This document shows positions 26,285 to 35,705 of a stretch of DNA of 64,000 nucleotides, in pieces. Below the pieces are notes generated by a model. The model was not told where the DNA came from and searched no databases. It was given only the letters and a program-made list of their open reading frames with translations. A program made the translations under genes and the position numbers. The stretch's first letter is position 1; each line of letters opens with the position of its first letter. Origin of the DNA: Streptomyces sp. NBC_00483 (lineage in GTDB: Bacteria > Actinomycetota > Actinomycetes > Streptomycetales > Streptomycetaceae); contig NZ_CP107880.1 of NCBI RefSeq assembly GCF_036013745.1, positions 1,240,001 to 1,304,000 of the forward strand. The letters run 5' to 3'.

Positions 26285-26774
26285 CTAAGGCCCGGCGTCG
26301 AGGGGCCGGTTGCGGAACGCGGTGACCTGCTCGTCGAGGTGCTTGGCCATCGTGGACACCTGGGACTGGGTTCGCCCCGAGGGATTCGGCGAGCTTTTCG
26401 ACCCGGCGGGTGGAGACGCCGAGCAGGTAGGCGGTGGCGACCACCGAGATGAGGGACTGTTCGGCCCGGCGACGCCGCTCGAGCAGCCAGGACGGGAAGT
26501 AGCTGCCCGACCGGAGCTTGGGGATGGCGAGTTCGACGGTTCCGGCGCGGGTGTCCCACTCGCGCGGGCGGTAGCCGTTGCGGTGGTTGCCGCGTCCGTC
26601 GCTGACCTGCCCGTACTCGGCGTTGCACACGGCATCCGCCTCGGCGGGCATGAGGGCGTCGGCGAACGTCTTGACCATCGCGCGCAGCAGATCGGGACTC
26701 GCCGCGACGAGGGTGTCTTCGGCCAGGGCGTGCGGGGGCAGACTGTCTGGTGCCGACTTGACGCCGATTCCCTA
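26285..26774 (-). pseudogene. IS256-family transposase, N-terminal remnant with frameshift
   Basis: The minus strand encodes the conserved start of IS256-type transposases: LLRAMVKTFADALMPAEADA, NGYRPREWDTRAGTVELAIP, and LLGVSTRRVEKLAESLG. The match then moves to another frame near 26390 for SQVSTMAKHLDEQVTAFRNR and stops at 26285. The catalytic DDE core is absent, and no start codon is evident before an in-frame TAG near 26775. It is a dead fragment of roughly 160 residues. It abuts the stop codon of the ClC gene on one side and another transposase remnant on the other. Confidence 0.82.
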
Positions 26775-27104
26775 CGTGACCTGCTGGCTTCCCTGCCGAT
26801 GCCGCGGTTGGACAGGCGGATCGTGCTCGCCGTGGACGTCTCGTCGTGGCTGCACTCGAACGCGGCCCGTTCGCCGGAGCAGCTGCGGTCCTCGGCGATC
26901 GGCGCCAGCCCGGACGACGTCGGCTTCGCCTGGTCCTGCTACCTGCGCAGATTCGACCTGGAGCACGCATTTCTCTCGGGAAGAGGAAGGAGCGAATGTA
27001 CTGACCTTCGCCGAGAAATGCGCCAGGGCACAGAGCTCAGGGAGCGGGGCTTGGCCCGCCACGTCGTCGCGGGACCCGGCACCCTCACCTGCGCACCGAC
27101 CTGA
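26754..27104 (+). pseudogene. Second transposase remnant with internal deletion
   Basis: The plus-strand frame reads LDADSLRDLLASLPMPRLDR and RIVLAVDVSSWLHSNAARSP, then jumps to DDVGFAWSCYLRRFDLEHAF. In the full-length actinobacterial transposases I recall (the LAVDVSPWLRPDA / FLRRFDLEHTF type), these two blocks are a few hundred residues apart. The frame stays open across the join, then degenerates. It is therefore an internally deleted remnant overlapping the edge of the IS256 fragment. Confidence 0.65.
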
Positions 27105-27113
27105 CACCCGCAA

Positions 27114-27156
27114 CCGGTCCCGGCCGGAACGCCGCTGTGGCGTCCCGGCCGGGACC
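27114..27156. terminator. Strong terminator hairpin
   Basis: 19-base arms (27114-27132 and 27138-27156) pair with one mismatch around the loop GCTGT. It lies 25 bases beyond the stop of the minus-strand beta-galactosidase gene and terminates that transcript. It also insulates it from the transposase debris. Confidence 0.75.
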
Positions 27157-27180
27157 GTCACCCACCGAGCCGGCGGAGCG

Positions 27181-30100
27181 TCACGTGGCGCAGTGCACCG
27201 TCGCATCGCCCCAGTCGGAGTGGTCCTTCGCGTCGCCGTCGCCCGAATCACCGACGTGCAGCGTCAGCCGCTGCGCGCCGGTCACGTCGGCCGTGACGGG
27301 CACCGCCGCATCGGCGTTGGTGAGTTTGTCGCCCGTGTGGACCTTCTTTCCGTCGGCAAGAACTTCGAAGACGACGCTGCCCTCCGGGTCCGCCTCCTCG
27401 TCCAGACCGACCTCGGCCGTGAACTTCGTACAGGAGCCGCCGAGATAGACCTCGACGGTGGACGGTGCGTGCACTCCGAGGCCCTTCTTGTACGTGTCTT
27501 TTCCGATGGTGAGGGTCGTGCCGTCACCCGCCGCGGCCTCGCCGTTGCTCTGGTCGCGTTCCACCGGACCCCAGCCGTTGTCGGCGGTGAGCAGGTCGAG
27601 GTCGGAGACGTACGCCGTACCCCTGGGTGCGGGCGGGGTGGCTTCGAGGCGGACCGAGGCCTGTGCGCTGACCCGTGCCCCGCCCGTGGAGGTGGCGGTG
27701 ACCACGGCCGTGGTCAGGCTCTTGCCGATGGGTCCCTCCTCGCCACGGGTGATCTTCACCTCGACCGACTTCTCGCCACCGGCAGGCACCTCGCCGACAG
27801 TCGCGGAGCCCGCGTCGGCGGTCCAGCCGGAGGCCGGGTCCACGGTCACCGAGGCGTCCTTCAGGGCGTGGTCGCACGGGTTGCCGACGGTGAGCTTCGC
27901 CGTCGTCGAACCGCCCGGCGGCAACGAGGTGTCCTCAGCGGTCAGTTCGGCGGTCGGGGCGCACACCACGGGTCCGGACGGCTTGCCCGTCGAGGCCTCG
28001 GCGCCCGTGAGGGGACGCAGCCGCAGCGAGTACGCGTACTCGGCGTCCGGCCGCACCTGGTACTCGGGCATCACGGTGTGGAACGTCTCGCTGACACCAC
28101 TGACCGCGTGGTCGAGGTGCAGGGTGTTGCCGTTCGGGTTCCGCTTCAGCGCGAAGGGATACGCCGCGCGGTCCAGGTCCGTGTAGGGAGTCACCCCGGC
28201 GGAGAACGCCGTGGAGTCGCCGGAGACCAGCAGACCGTTCCTCCCGTCCGTGAGCGAGGCCCAGCGGACGTCCTCGTGGTTGCCGTAGTCCTGCGGGCGG
28301 AGGTAGCCGGAGAACTGCTTGTCGACGTCGGTCGCGTACACGCCGGCGGGAGCGCCGTCCTCGCGGTCGTTGTAGTTCTCCTCCGGTCCACGCCCGTACC
28401 AGCTGAACTGGTCGTACTTGTCCGGGAGTTGGAGGGACAGGCCGATGCGCGGCAGGTACGGCACGCTGCGGGCCCTGCCCTGCGCCTGGACGCGGTGGTC
28501 GACGCGGATCTCGCCGCTTCCGGAGACGGTGTAGCGGATCGTCTGCGTGAAGGACGAGTCCTTCACCCCTGGTGCCGCCACGGTGCTGGTGACCGCGACG
28601 ACGACCGCTCCGCGCTCCTTGGTGACCTTCACCTTCGCCGGTTCGGTCCGCAGCCGGTCGAGGCCCGCATCGCGCCAGGACGCGTCCTCCGAGTTGATCT
28701 CGTTGGCGACCGGCGCGCGCCAGGCGTCCAACTCCGGTCCCTTGCTCAGCAGTTCATGGCCGCCCGCCTTCATGGAGGCCAGGTCACCGCTGGTGCGGTC
28801 GAAGGCGTACGCGAAGCCCTTGCCCTCGACGGTGAGCCGGTCGCCGGAGTCGGTGGCCTTCACTGTGCCGGGGGCCTGGGCACGCACCACACCGGCCAGT
28901 TGCCTGCCGCCGATGTCGAACTGCTCGACCGCGACGGTGTGTCCGGCCGGAGCCCATTCCGTGCGCCCGGCCTGTACCGCGCGTACGGTCAACTGCCGGT
29001 CGGCGTCCTTGGGGTTGGCGGGCGGCTTCGGGAGCTGGACCTCGGTCTTCTGGCCGGGATCCAGGGAGAGCGGGCGCGTCCCCTGGGCGAGCGTCCGCTC
29101 CCCCTCTCTGATCTTCCAGGTCAGTTTCAGGTCACCGGTGCCGGTGAAGGAGCGCTCGTTGAGTACGGCGATCTTCCCCGCGTCGGCCTTCACGTCCGAG
29201 ATGCGGATGGGTGCGTGGACGGCGGCCAGTGCGCGTGTCTCGGGCTGGGGTGTGCGCTCGGTGCTGACGAGACCGTCGACACCGCCCATGCCGGATCCGT
29301 ACGACTGATAGGTGCCCTCGGTCTTGAGTTTCTCGAAGTCCAGCGCGAGGACCGCGTCGGAGGCGGGGTCGGCCGCGAGCTGCTGTTCGGTCAACGCCTC
29401 GTGGTAGACGCGTACTTGGTCGATGACGCCGTGCGCCATGCGAGTGCCCATGCCCTCCATGCCGGTCTCGGCGTTGCGGCCGATGTTCACCGGCTGCGCG
29501 GAGTAGGCGACGGTGCCCTTGAAGTCGGCGGCGGCGACCTGCTTGCCGTCGATGAGCAGCTTCAGGGTGCTGCCGTCGAAGGTGCCCGAGGCGCGGTGCC
29601 AGGATCCGTACCAGTCGTCAGGGACGGTGACCGACGCGGTGTGCGGCTTGCCGTCGTCGCCCTGGACGGCGAACTCCAGGGTGTTCTTGTCCTTCATGCG
29701 CAGGGCGTAGCTGTGGTCGCCCTTGGAGGCGATGGTGAAGTCGCCCGTCCAGGCGGCCGGCTTGACCCAGGAGTCCACGGTGAGCCTGTCGGAGACCTGG
29801 TCGAGCTTCGGGTCGCGGTAGACCTCGACGAAGTCGTCGAGTCCGGAGAGCGAGAGGGCCTTGCCCTGGTGCCCGTCGACGTGGTCCGGCTTCCCGGTGA
29901 GGTAGGAGAGGATGCCGTTGCCCGAGGAGTCGGGGGTGGTGACCAGCGGCTGGGTGAGGTTCTGCTCGGCCCAGTCCCAGATGAACCCGCCCTGTACTTC
30001 AGGGTATTTGCGGACGACATCCCAGAACTCGCGGAAGTTGCCGAGTGAGTTGCCCTGCGCGTGGGCGTACTCGCCCATGACGATGGGCTTCTTCGTGGTC

Positions 30101-31734
30101 TTCGCCTTGTCCTCGAGGCTCTGGGGCGAGGGGTAGCGCGGGCCCCAGACGTCGGCGAACGGCGCGTCGCCGTCGGGGGTGTTGGACTGGTGGTAGAGGG
30201 GTCGGCCGGGGTCGTGCTCCTTCAGGTAGTCGGCCATCGCGTAGTGGGCCTTGCCGAGCCCGGCCTCGTTGCCCGTGTCCCACATTAGGACGCTGGGGTG
30301 GTTCTTGTCCCGCTCGTACATGGCGACGGCCCGGTCCATGAAGGCCTTCTGCCACTCCGGCTTCTCGGCGAGGCAGTTGTCGGGGCAGCCGTCGTGGTGG
30401 TGGGTCTCGATGTCCACCTCGTCCGCGATCCACATGCCCTGGCTGTCGGCGCGCTCGTACAGGTACGGGTCCGAGGGGTAGTGGGAGGTGCGGACGGCGT
30501 TGATGTTGAGCTGCTTCATCAGGGCGACGTCGGACGCCGTGCGCTCGTGCGTGGCGTGGCGGCCGGTCTTGGGGTCGGTCTCGGCGCGGTTGACGCCCTT
30601 GACCAGGATGCGCTCGCCGTTGACCAGGATCTTTTTGTCCTTGACCTCGACTTCGCGGAAGCCGAGGGTCTGGCTGGTCGTGTGGGTGACCTTGCCGGTG
30701 CTGTCGGACAGTTCGACGACGAGGGTGTACAGGTTCGGTGTCTCGTCGGTCCACTTGTCCGGGTTCGCCACGTCGCCCTTCAGCCGGGCCGTGGTGGTGC
30801 CCGCCTTGGCGGCCACCGGCGTGGACAACGTTGTCACACGGCGTCCGCGGCGGTCGTACAGCTTGCCGGTGACCTTCCCCTCAGCCGCCTCGTCGGACGC
30901 GACATCGATGTCGGCGGACAGGGTGGCGTCGCGGTAGTCCGCGTCGAGGTCGGTCTTGACGGTGATGTCCCGTACGTGGGTGGCCGGGGTCGAATAGAGG
31001 CCCACCGACCGGAAGATGCCGGAGAAGCGCCACTGGTCGTAGTCCTCGAGATGGGATCCGGATCCCCAGCGGTGCACCTGGAGCGCGACTGTGTTCTTTC
31101 CCGCGTGCAGGTACTTGCTGATGTCGTACTCGGCGGGCGAGTAGCCGCCCTGGTCGTAGCCGGCGTAGTGGCCGTTGACCCAGACCAGGTTGCCGCTGGT
31201 GACTCCTTCGAAGCGCAGGAACGTCTCGCGCTTGTCCCAGCCCTGCGGGAGGTCGAAGGTCCGCACGTAGGCGCCGGTGGGGTTGGTGTCGTGGGGGACG
31301 TTCGGCGGGTCGTCCGGGTACATCTCGGTGGGGATGTTGCGGAACACCGGGTGGTCGAGGCCGTCCGTCTGCCAGGTGTGCGGGACGCTCACGCTCTTCC
31401 AGCCGTCGCCGGCCGTGTCGTAGCCCTCGGAGTAGAAGTTCTTGGGCACGTCCTCGGGCCGGTCCGACATGTGGATCTTCCACGCGCCGTCGAGCGACTT
31501 CTTCCACGGGCTGCGCGTTCCGCCCGCGCGGGCATCACGCTCGTCGGCGTACGGCGTCAGGTCGGCGTGCGGCGCCTCCTGTCCGACACCGGTCGTCTCC
31601 GGATCCTCGAGGAGTTCGTACACGTCCGACGGCGGCGGTGGCGGGGCCTCGGCCGCGACGGCGGGGACGGGTGCGGCGAGCGCCACCGTCACCGCCAGTA
31701 CGGCGAGTGTGCGGAACAGTCTTCGTTGGTGCAT
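27181..31734 (-). CDS. Secreted multidomain beta-galactosidase (GH2, LamG insertion, NPCBM)
   Basis: About 1517 residues. A signal peptide covers residues 1-30 (RRLFRTLAVLAVTVALAAPV, then VAA). A GH2 sugar-binding domain (TWQTDGLDHPVFRNIPTEMY), an Ig-like domain and the TIM barrel follow. The acid/base Glu is in MWDTGNEAGLG (near 488) and the nucleophile in VMGEYAHAQGNS (near 554). A LamG-like domain follows at about 628-758. The beta-galactosidase small-chain domain comes next, then a NEW3-like domain and a terminal NPCBM-like domain (about 1375-1517). It should release galactose from extracellular polysaccharide. ATG 31734 gives the signal peptide. Confidence 0.9.
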   Translation of the reverse strand: MHQRRLFRTLAVLAVTVALAAPVPAVAAEAPPPPPSDVYELLEDPETTGVGQEAPHADLTPYADERDARAGGTRSPWKKSLDGAWKIHMSDRPEDVPKNFYSEGYDTAGDGWKSVSVPHTWQTDGLDHPVFRNIPTEMYPDDPPNVPHDTNPTGAYVRTFDLPQGWDKRETFLRFEGVTSGNLVWVNGHYAGYDQGGYSPAEYDISKYLHAGKNTVALQVHRWGSGSHLEDYDQWRFSGIFRSVGLYSTPATHVRDITVKTDLDADYRDATLSADIDVASDEAAEGKVTGKLYDRRGRRVTTLSTPVAAKAGTTTARLKGDVANPDKWTDETPNLYTLVVELSDSTGKVTHTTSQTLGFREVEVKDKKILVNGERILVKGVNRAETDPKTGRHATHERTASDVALMKQLNINAVRTSHYPSDPYLYERADSQGMWIADEVDIETHHHDGCPDNCLAEKPEWQKAFMDRAVAMYERDKNHPSVLMWDTGNEAGLGKAHYAMADYLKEHDPGRPLYHQSNTPDGDAPFADVWGPRYPSPQSLEDKAKTTKKPIVMGEYAHAQGNSLGNFREFWDVVRKYPEVQGGFIWDWAEQNLTQPLVTTPDSSGNGILSYLTGKPDHVDGHQGKALSLSGLDDFVEVYRDPKLDQVSDRLTVDSWVKPAAWTGDFTIASKGDHSYALRMKDKNTLEFAVQGDDGKPHTASVTVPDDWYGSWHRASGTFDGSTLKLLIDGKQVAAADFKGTVAYSAQPVNIGRNAETGMEGMGTRMAHGVIDQVRVYHEALTEQQLAADPASDAVLALDFEKLKTEGTYQSYGSGMGGVDGLVSTERTPQPETRALAAVHAPIRISDVKADAGKIAVLNERSFTGTGDLKLTWKIREGERTLAQGTRPLSLDPGQKTEVQLPKPPANPKDADRQLTVRAVQAGRTEWAPAGHTVAVEQFDIGGRQLAGVVRAQAPGTVKATDSGDRLTVEGKGFAYAFDRTSGDLASMKAGGHELLSKGPELDAWRAPVANEINSEDASWRDAGLDRLRTEPAKVKVTKERGAVVVAVTSTVAAPGVKDSSFTQTIRYTVSGSGEIRVDHRVQAQGRARSVPYLPRIGLSLQLPDKYDQFSWYGRGPEENYNDREDGAPAGVYATDVDKQFSGYLRPQDYGNHEDVRWASLTDGRNGLLVSGDSTAFSAGVTPYTDLDRAAYPFALKRNPNGNTLHLDHAVSGVSETFHTVMPEYQVRPDAEYAYSLRLRPLTGAEASTGKPSGPVVCAPTAELTAEDTSLPPGGSTTAKLTVGNPCDHALKDASVTVDPASGWTADAGSATVGEVPAGGEKSVEVKITRGEEGPIGKSLTTAVVTATSTGGARVSAQASVRLEATPPAPRGTAYVSDLDLLTADNGWGPVERDQSNGEAAAGDGTTLTIGKDTYKKGLGVHAPSTVEVYLGGSCTKFTAEVGLDEEADPEGSVVFEVLADGKKVHTGDKLTNADAAVPVTADVTGAQRLTLHVGDSGDGDAKDHSDWGDATVHCAT

Positions 31735-31911
31735 CCGGAGTTCACCTCTCTGCACACAGGAATCTCTCAGGAAGAAACAGTTCCGCACGGTACCGAACAT
31801 CGATGGGCGCGCCTAGGGTCAGGACGCGCCATCACAACTCCGGTACGGGCGACGGGAGATAGGCCGTCTCCCTGCCGGGGTCGGCGCCGACGAGCCATGC
31901 CACGCCCCCTG

Positions 31912-32892
31912 TCAGACAGTGTCACCAACAGAGCCAACGACGCCGCTGCGCTTGGGGGCCTCGACGATCAACGCCGACTGGACCGTGATGGCTGTTTGCG
32001 CCCATTCCGAGCGTGTCAGCGTGTGGTGCAGAGTGGGCATGTCCGGAACCGCAAGGTCGGCGACGAGCTGGAACTCGCCGGTGGTCGCCGCGGCGTAGCG
32101 CACGTGCGGCGAGGCAGCAAGGGCATGTCCGATGTCGTCGACGTGCTGGGGGCGGGCCTGGATCCACAGCATCGCGCAGACCGGGAGCCCGATCAGGGCG
32201 GGGTCCACGACCGCTCGTACGTTGACTCGCGTGCTGGCGAGGAGGTTTCGGACACGGCGTTGCGCGGTGGGTTCGGACACTCCGGCCAGTCGCGCGAGGG
32301 CTTCGTTGGCCGTCCTCCCGTCCGCGGCCAATGCGTCGCGGATGATGCGGTCCTCGCGGCTGAGCGTGGGGAGGTCGGCAGCTCCCGTGGAGGGCGCGGA
32401 GGCTGGCGTGGCGGCCGCAAGCTCATCCGCCTCCGCTGTCGTGATCAGGTTCGGGCGCCACTGGTGGGCGCCGCGGTAGTACTGGGTCACCATGTGTGCG
32501 TCCACTTCCAGCAGCCCACGGACGGCATTCACTTCGTCGAGCGTCAGGGACGCGAGCCGGCTGCGTGGAGTGAAGATCTCGGCGTGGCAGTGAACGGTGC
32601 CGCTGAGCAGGTAGCAACTGGTGCAGTCGGCCCGGCTTGCCAGGACGGCCCCGACGAGACGCGACGCGCCGGGGGCACAGCGCATACGCAGGACGACGGC
32701 CTCCCCTCGTGCGGCGGTGGCGACCACGGACACTGTTCCGGAGCTGAGAAGGATGGTGCCGCGTCGGGCGACCGTCCGCTCGGGCTCGCCGAGCACCGTG
32801 GCAATACGGCGCCACGAGGCCCTGCCATTCACCTGAAGCGCTCCCACGATCCGACGGTCCAGAGGAGTCAGGGGGCGGCGGTTCTCGATCAC
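31912..32892 (-). CDS. Double Lrp/AsnC-type regulator
   Basis: The 326-residue protein is a tandem duplication of the AsnC unit. HTH 1 is near residues 9-40 (LDRRIVGALQVNGRASWRRI) with an effector-like part after it. HTH 2 is near 178-215 (DRIIRDALAADGRTANEALA, LAGVSEPTAQRRVRNLL) with a RAM-like domain at the end (GEFQLVADLAV). Ordinary Lrp proteins have about 150 residues; the double form is common in actinomycetes. It is divergent from the M20 hydrolase-transporter pair, and a 10-base-arm inverted repeat lies between them. It probably senses an amino acid or conjugate handled by that pair. Confidence 0.88.
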   Translation of the reverse strand: MIENRRPLTPLDRRIVGALQVNGRASWRRIATVLGEPERTVARRGTILLSSGTVSVVATAARGEAVVLRMRCAPGASRLVGAVLASRADCTSCYLLSGTVHCHAEIFTPRSRLASLTLDEVNAVRGLLEVDAHMVTQYYRGAHQWRPNLITTAEADELAAATPASAPSTGAADLPTLSREDRIIRDALAADGRTANEALARLAGVSEPTAQRRVRNLLASTRVNVRAVVDPALIGLPVCAMLWIQARPQHVDDIGHALAASPHVRYAAATTGEFQLVADLAVPDMPTLHHTLTRSEWAQTAITVQSALIVEAPKRSGVVGSVGDTV

Positions 32893-32936
32893 CTGGCGAC
32901 GGTATGCCGACGGAGAGCCGACAGACCATGGCTGTC

Positions 32937-32968
32937 GAAGAATCCGTCAAGTATCTGGCGGATTCTTC
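32937..32968. promoter_or_regulatory. Inverted repeat, probable AsnC operator
   Basis: GAAGAATCCG and CGGATTCTTC are perfect 10-base arms separated by 12 bases. They lie between the double-AsnC gene (start 32892) and the M20 hydrolase gene (start 33086). The spacing and position fit a regulatory site for the divergent pair. Confidence 0.55.
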
Positions 32969-33085
32969 CGATTGCTGCGCCAGTTCTGTCGAACTCTCTC
33001 GCTTGTCGGCATCGTTCTGGCTGTATCAGAAAGCCCACGTCGTGGGCTGGAACAGGTGCGCCCCGAGACAACGAGTGAGGTACGC

Positions 33086-34240
33086 GTGGGAGCCAAGACG
33101 CAGGCAGCCAGGACGATCGACCGCGAGTCCGCGAGGCTTGTCGATCTGAGCCGGCGCATCCATGCCAACCCGGAGCTGGGGTTCTCCGAGTACAAGGCAA
33201 GTGGATGGGTCGCCGACGAACTCGAACGCGGCGGCTTCGAGGTGCGGCGCGAAGTGGCAGGCCTGCCGACCGCCCTCTTGGCCACTGCCGGGAGCGGCCC
33301 TCTCGTTCTCGGCATCTGTTGCGAGTACGACGCGCTGCCCGACGTGGGGCATGCGTGCGGGCACAATCTCATCGCCGCCGCCGGTGTGGCGACCGCGCTC
33401 GCCCTCGCCCCGCTCGCCGACGAGCTCGGGGTCACGGTGAAGGTGTTCGGCACCCCCGCCGAGGAGAGCGGGGGCGGCAAGGTCATCATGCTCGAGAACG
33501 GTGTCTTCGACGGCACCCATGCGGCGATGATGGTCCACCCCGTGCCCGCGCCCACGGAGCGGGCGGACGCACGGATGATGGCCAATGCCCGCCTTGAGAT
33601 CGAGTACACGGGCCGGTCCGCGCAGTCCGCGAACTGGCCGCAACTGGGCATCAACGCCGCCGACGCCCAGACGGTCGCGCAGGTCGGCATAGGCGTGCTG
33701 CGCCAGCACATCCCGGACGGGGACCGGATCCACGGCATCGTCACCCATGGCGGGGACGCACCCAACATCGTGCCCGGCCGGACCACCGCGACGTACATCC
33801 TGCGCTCCGAGACACTCGACGGGCTCGCCGAACTTCGTCCGCGCGTCGAAGCGTGCTTCGAGGCGGGCGCGACAGCCACCGGAGCCGCTGTTGCCATCGG
33901 TCAGCCCTGTCCCTCGTACGCGGAGTTCCGCAATAACGACCTCCTGACCAGCGCCTACCAGCGCAATGCCGAGGCGCTGGGACGACGCTTCCCCAAGGAA
34001 CCAAGTCCCCGAGCGTCGTCCGACATGGCCAACGTCTCCCAAGTGATCCCGGCACTGCACGCGAGTGTCGGCATCGAGACCGCGGGCGCCGTCAATCACC
34101 AGAAGGGATTCACGGCGGCGTGCAGGTCTGCCTCGGCGGAGGCCGCCCTGCTGCAGAGCTCTGTCGCGATGGCCTGGAGCTGCGTCGATCTCGCTCTCGA
34201 CGACGCGCGACGAACGCGGCTGATGCAGCCCACGCGTTGA
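33086..34240 (+). CDS. M20-family amidohydrolase/peptidase
   Basis: The 384-residue metallohydrolase resembles the AbgB / IAA-amino-acid hydrolase branch of M20. It has IHANPELGFSEYKASGW, GICCEYDALPDVGHACGHN (metal His and bridging Asp near residues 75-94), and GTPAEESGGGK (catalytic Glu pair near 126). It should hydrolyse an N-acyl or aminoacyl amide such as p-aminobenzoyl-glutamate or an amino-acid conjugate. I chose GTG 33086 because TGAGG lies upstream and homologues begin near this point; the frame is open back to 32972 but that part overlaps the operator region. The membrane protein 74 bp downstream probably supplies the substrate. Confidence 0.85.
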   Translation: MGAKTQAARTIDRESARLVDLSRRIHANPELGFSEYKASGWVADELERGGFEVRREVAGLPTALLATAGSGPLVLGICCEYDALPDVGHACGHNLIAAAGVATALALAPLADELGVTVKVFGTPAEESGGGKVIMLENGVFDGTHAAMMVHPVPAPTERADARMMANARLEIEYTGRSAQSANWPQLGINAADAQTVAQVGIGVLRQHIPDGDRIHGIVTHGGDAPNIVPGRTTATYILRSETLDGLAELRPRVEACFEAGATATGAAVAIGQPCPSYAEFRNNDLLTSAYQRNAEALGRRFPKEPSPRASSDMANVSQVIPALHASVGIETAGAVNHQKGFTAACRSASAEAALLQSSVAMAWSCVDLALDDARRTRLMQPTR

Positions 34241-34314
34241 GGACCGGTTCCGCCCCACCCACTGTCCGGTGAAGCCCCACACGCGGCAAGCACACACCTG
34301 AAGAAGGGAATCGG

Positions 34315-35535
34315 ATGATGTATCCGATGATGGCCGCCGCTCTCGTCCTCGCCGTCCTGGCGGCCGGCGAGGTGGCCTCTGCACTGACCAGGGCTCGGGT
34401 ACCGGGTTTCCTGGTCTCGTTCCTTGCACTGTTCGCACTGGTACAGCTCGGCGTCTTCCCCCGTGACATCGTGGACTCCTCCACGTGGAAGACCACCGGC
34501 AATCTGCTGGCCCCGGCGCTCATGGTGCATCTGGGCACGATGATCCCGCTTCGGATCATGCGGCAGCAGTACCGGGCCGTGCTGGTCGCCGTGTGCGGGA
34601 TGGCGGGTGCCGCGGCCGTGGTGACGGCCGTCGTCACCCCTGTATTCGGGTATGCCGCCGCCGTCGCGGGAGCGGGTCCCATCGACGGTGGGCTCGTCGC
34701 GTACCTCGTCACGGACAAGGCGCTGCGACAGGCGGGCCTCGACTCACTGGTGGCGGTGCCGTTGCTCGTGTTCGTCCTCCAGCAGATCGTGGGGCTGCCA
34801 CTGGTGACCAACCTGCTGCGACGGCACGCCGCGACCATTGCGGTCCGTGCCGCTGCGCCACAAAAGGCGTCCGTCCTCGCTGGTACCGGCGTTGCGAACG
34901 ACGGCGCGTCCGACACGCTGGAGGAGGGTCCCCGGACCGCTCCACTCCAGCGGGCGCAGCCCCGACTGCGCATTCCCGCGCGATTCGCCGAGAACCACAC
35001 CGTCCTGCTCTTCCTTGTTTTCGTGGGAGGGGCGTGCGCAACCGGTCTTGAGGACCTCACCGGTGTCAACTACGCGGTGTGGGGACTGGGCATCGGCCTT
35101 CTCGGCAGTTGGCTGGGCGTGTATCCGATCAAGGCGTTGGAGAAGGCGAACAGTTTCACCATCGCCATGGTCGGTCTCCTCGCCGTGGTGCTGGCGAGTG
35201 CAACTTCCCTTTCTCTGGCGCAACTTGCCGGGGTGCTGCCCCTCGTTGCCACGATCGTGGTGACGGGGGTGGCGGGCCTGGCGCTCGGCGGGTACGTGGC
35301 GGCCCGGATCATCGGCTGGGCACCGGTCAAGGGCATGGCCGTCGCGATGACCGCCCTGCTCGGTTTCCCGCTGGACTATCTCACCACCCAGGAGGTGAGC
35401 AACAGCGTTGGCCGCAACGAGATCGAGCGCCAGGCGATTGTCGACGACCTCCTGGCCCCGATGCTCATCGGAGGGTTCACCACGGTCAGCACCGGCTCGG
35501 TCCTCATCGCCGGCCTCCTGGTCAAGACACTGTGA
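34315..35535 (+). CDS. Polytopic membrane protein, GltS-like transporter candidate
   Basis: The 406-residue protein has about ten to eleven hydrophobic helices and a polar central loop (about residues 175-225). Two halves with similar hydrophobic profiles end with GFPLDYLTTQEVSNSVGRNE, a pattern reminiscent of sodium:glutamate (GltS)-type symporters. I do not recognise a specific family with certainty. It is cotranscribed with the M20 hydrolase (74 bp gap, ribosome-binding site AAGAAGGGA), so uptake of the hydrolase substrate, or export of a product, is a reasonable role. ATG 34315 and 34318 are both possible starts. Confidence 0.7.
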   Translation: MMYPMMAAALVLAVLAAGEVASALTRARVPGFLVSFLALFALVQLGVFPRDIVDSSTWKTTGNLLAPALMVHLGTMIPLRIMRQQYRAVLVAVCGMAGAAAVVTAVVTPVFGYAAAVAGAGPIDGGLVAYLVTDKALRQAGLDSLVAVPLLVFVLQQIVGLPLVTNLLRRHAATIAVRAAAPQKASVLAGTGVANDGASDTLEEGPRTAPLQRAQPRLRIPARFAENHTVLLFLVFVGGACATGLEDLTGVNYAVWGLGIGLLGSWLGVYPIKALEKANSFTIAMVGLLAVVLASATSLSLAQLAGVLPLVATIVVTGVAGLALGGYVAARIIGWAPVKGMAVAMTALLGFPLDYLTTQEVSNSVGRNEIERQAIVDDLLAPMLIGGFTTVSTGSVLIAGLLVKTL

Positions 35536-35705
35536 CACGTCCCCGTCAGACACCCCTTCGAAGACAGCTTCTCGAGGTGTGACGGTGATGTGGGTGGACG
35601 AAGACAGGTCTGCGGCGGCGGTTCAACCCTCGAGCAGGGGAGCGGAACGGGCATCGCCCAGGTGGACGCCGAGGGCGATGCTGTCCCCGTCTCGTCGCGT
35701 GCGGA

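Noticed and set aside
23938..26970. Minus-strand open frame of 1010 codons
   Set aside because: It lies antisense to the ClC channel and has repetitive Gly/Asp/Glu/Arg composition typical of high-GC shadow frames.
26578..30048. Plus-strand open frame of 1156 codons
   Set aside because: It is the antisense shadow of the GH2 beta-galactosidase, which has clear domains and catalytic motifs on the minus strand; the plus frame has low-complexity Val/Gly/Arg composition.
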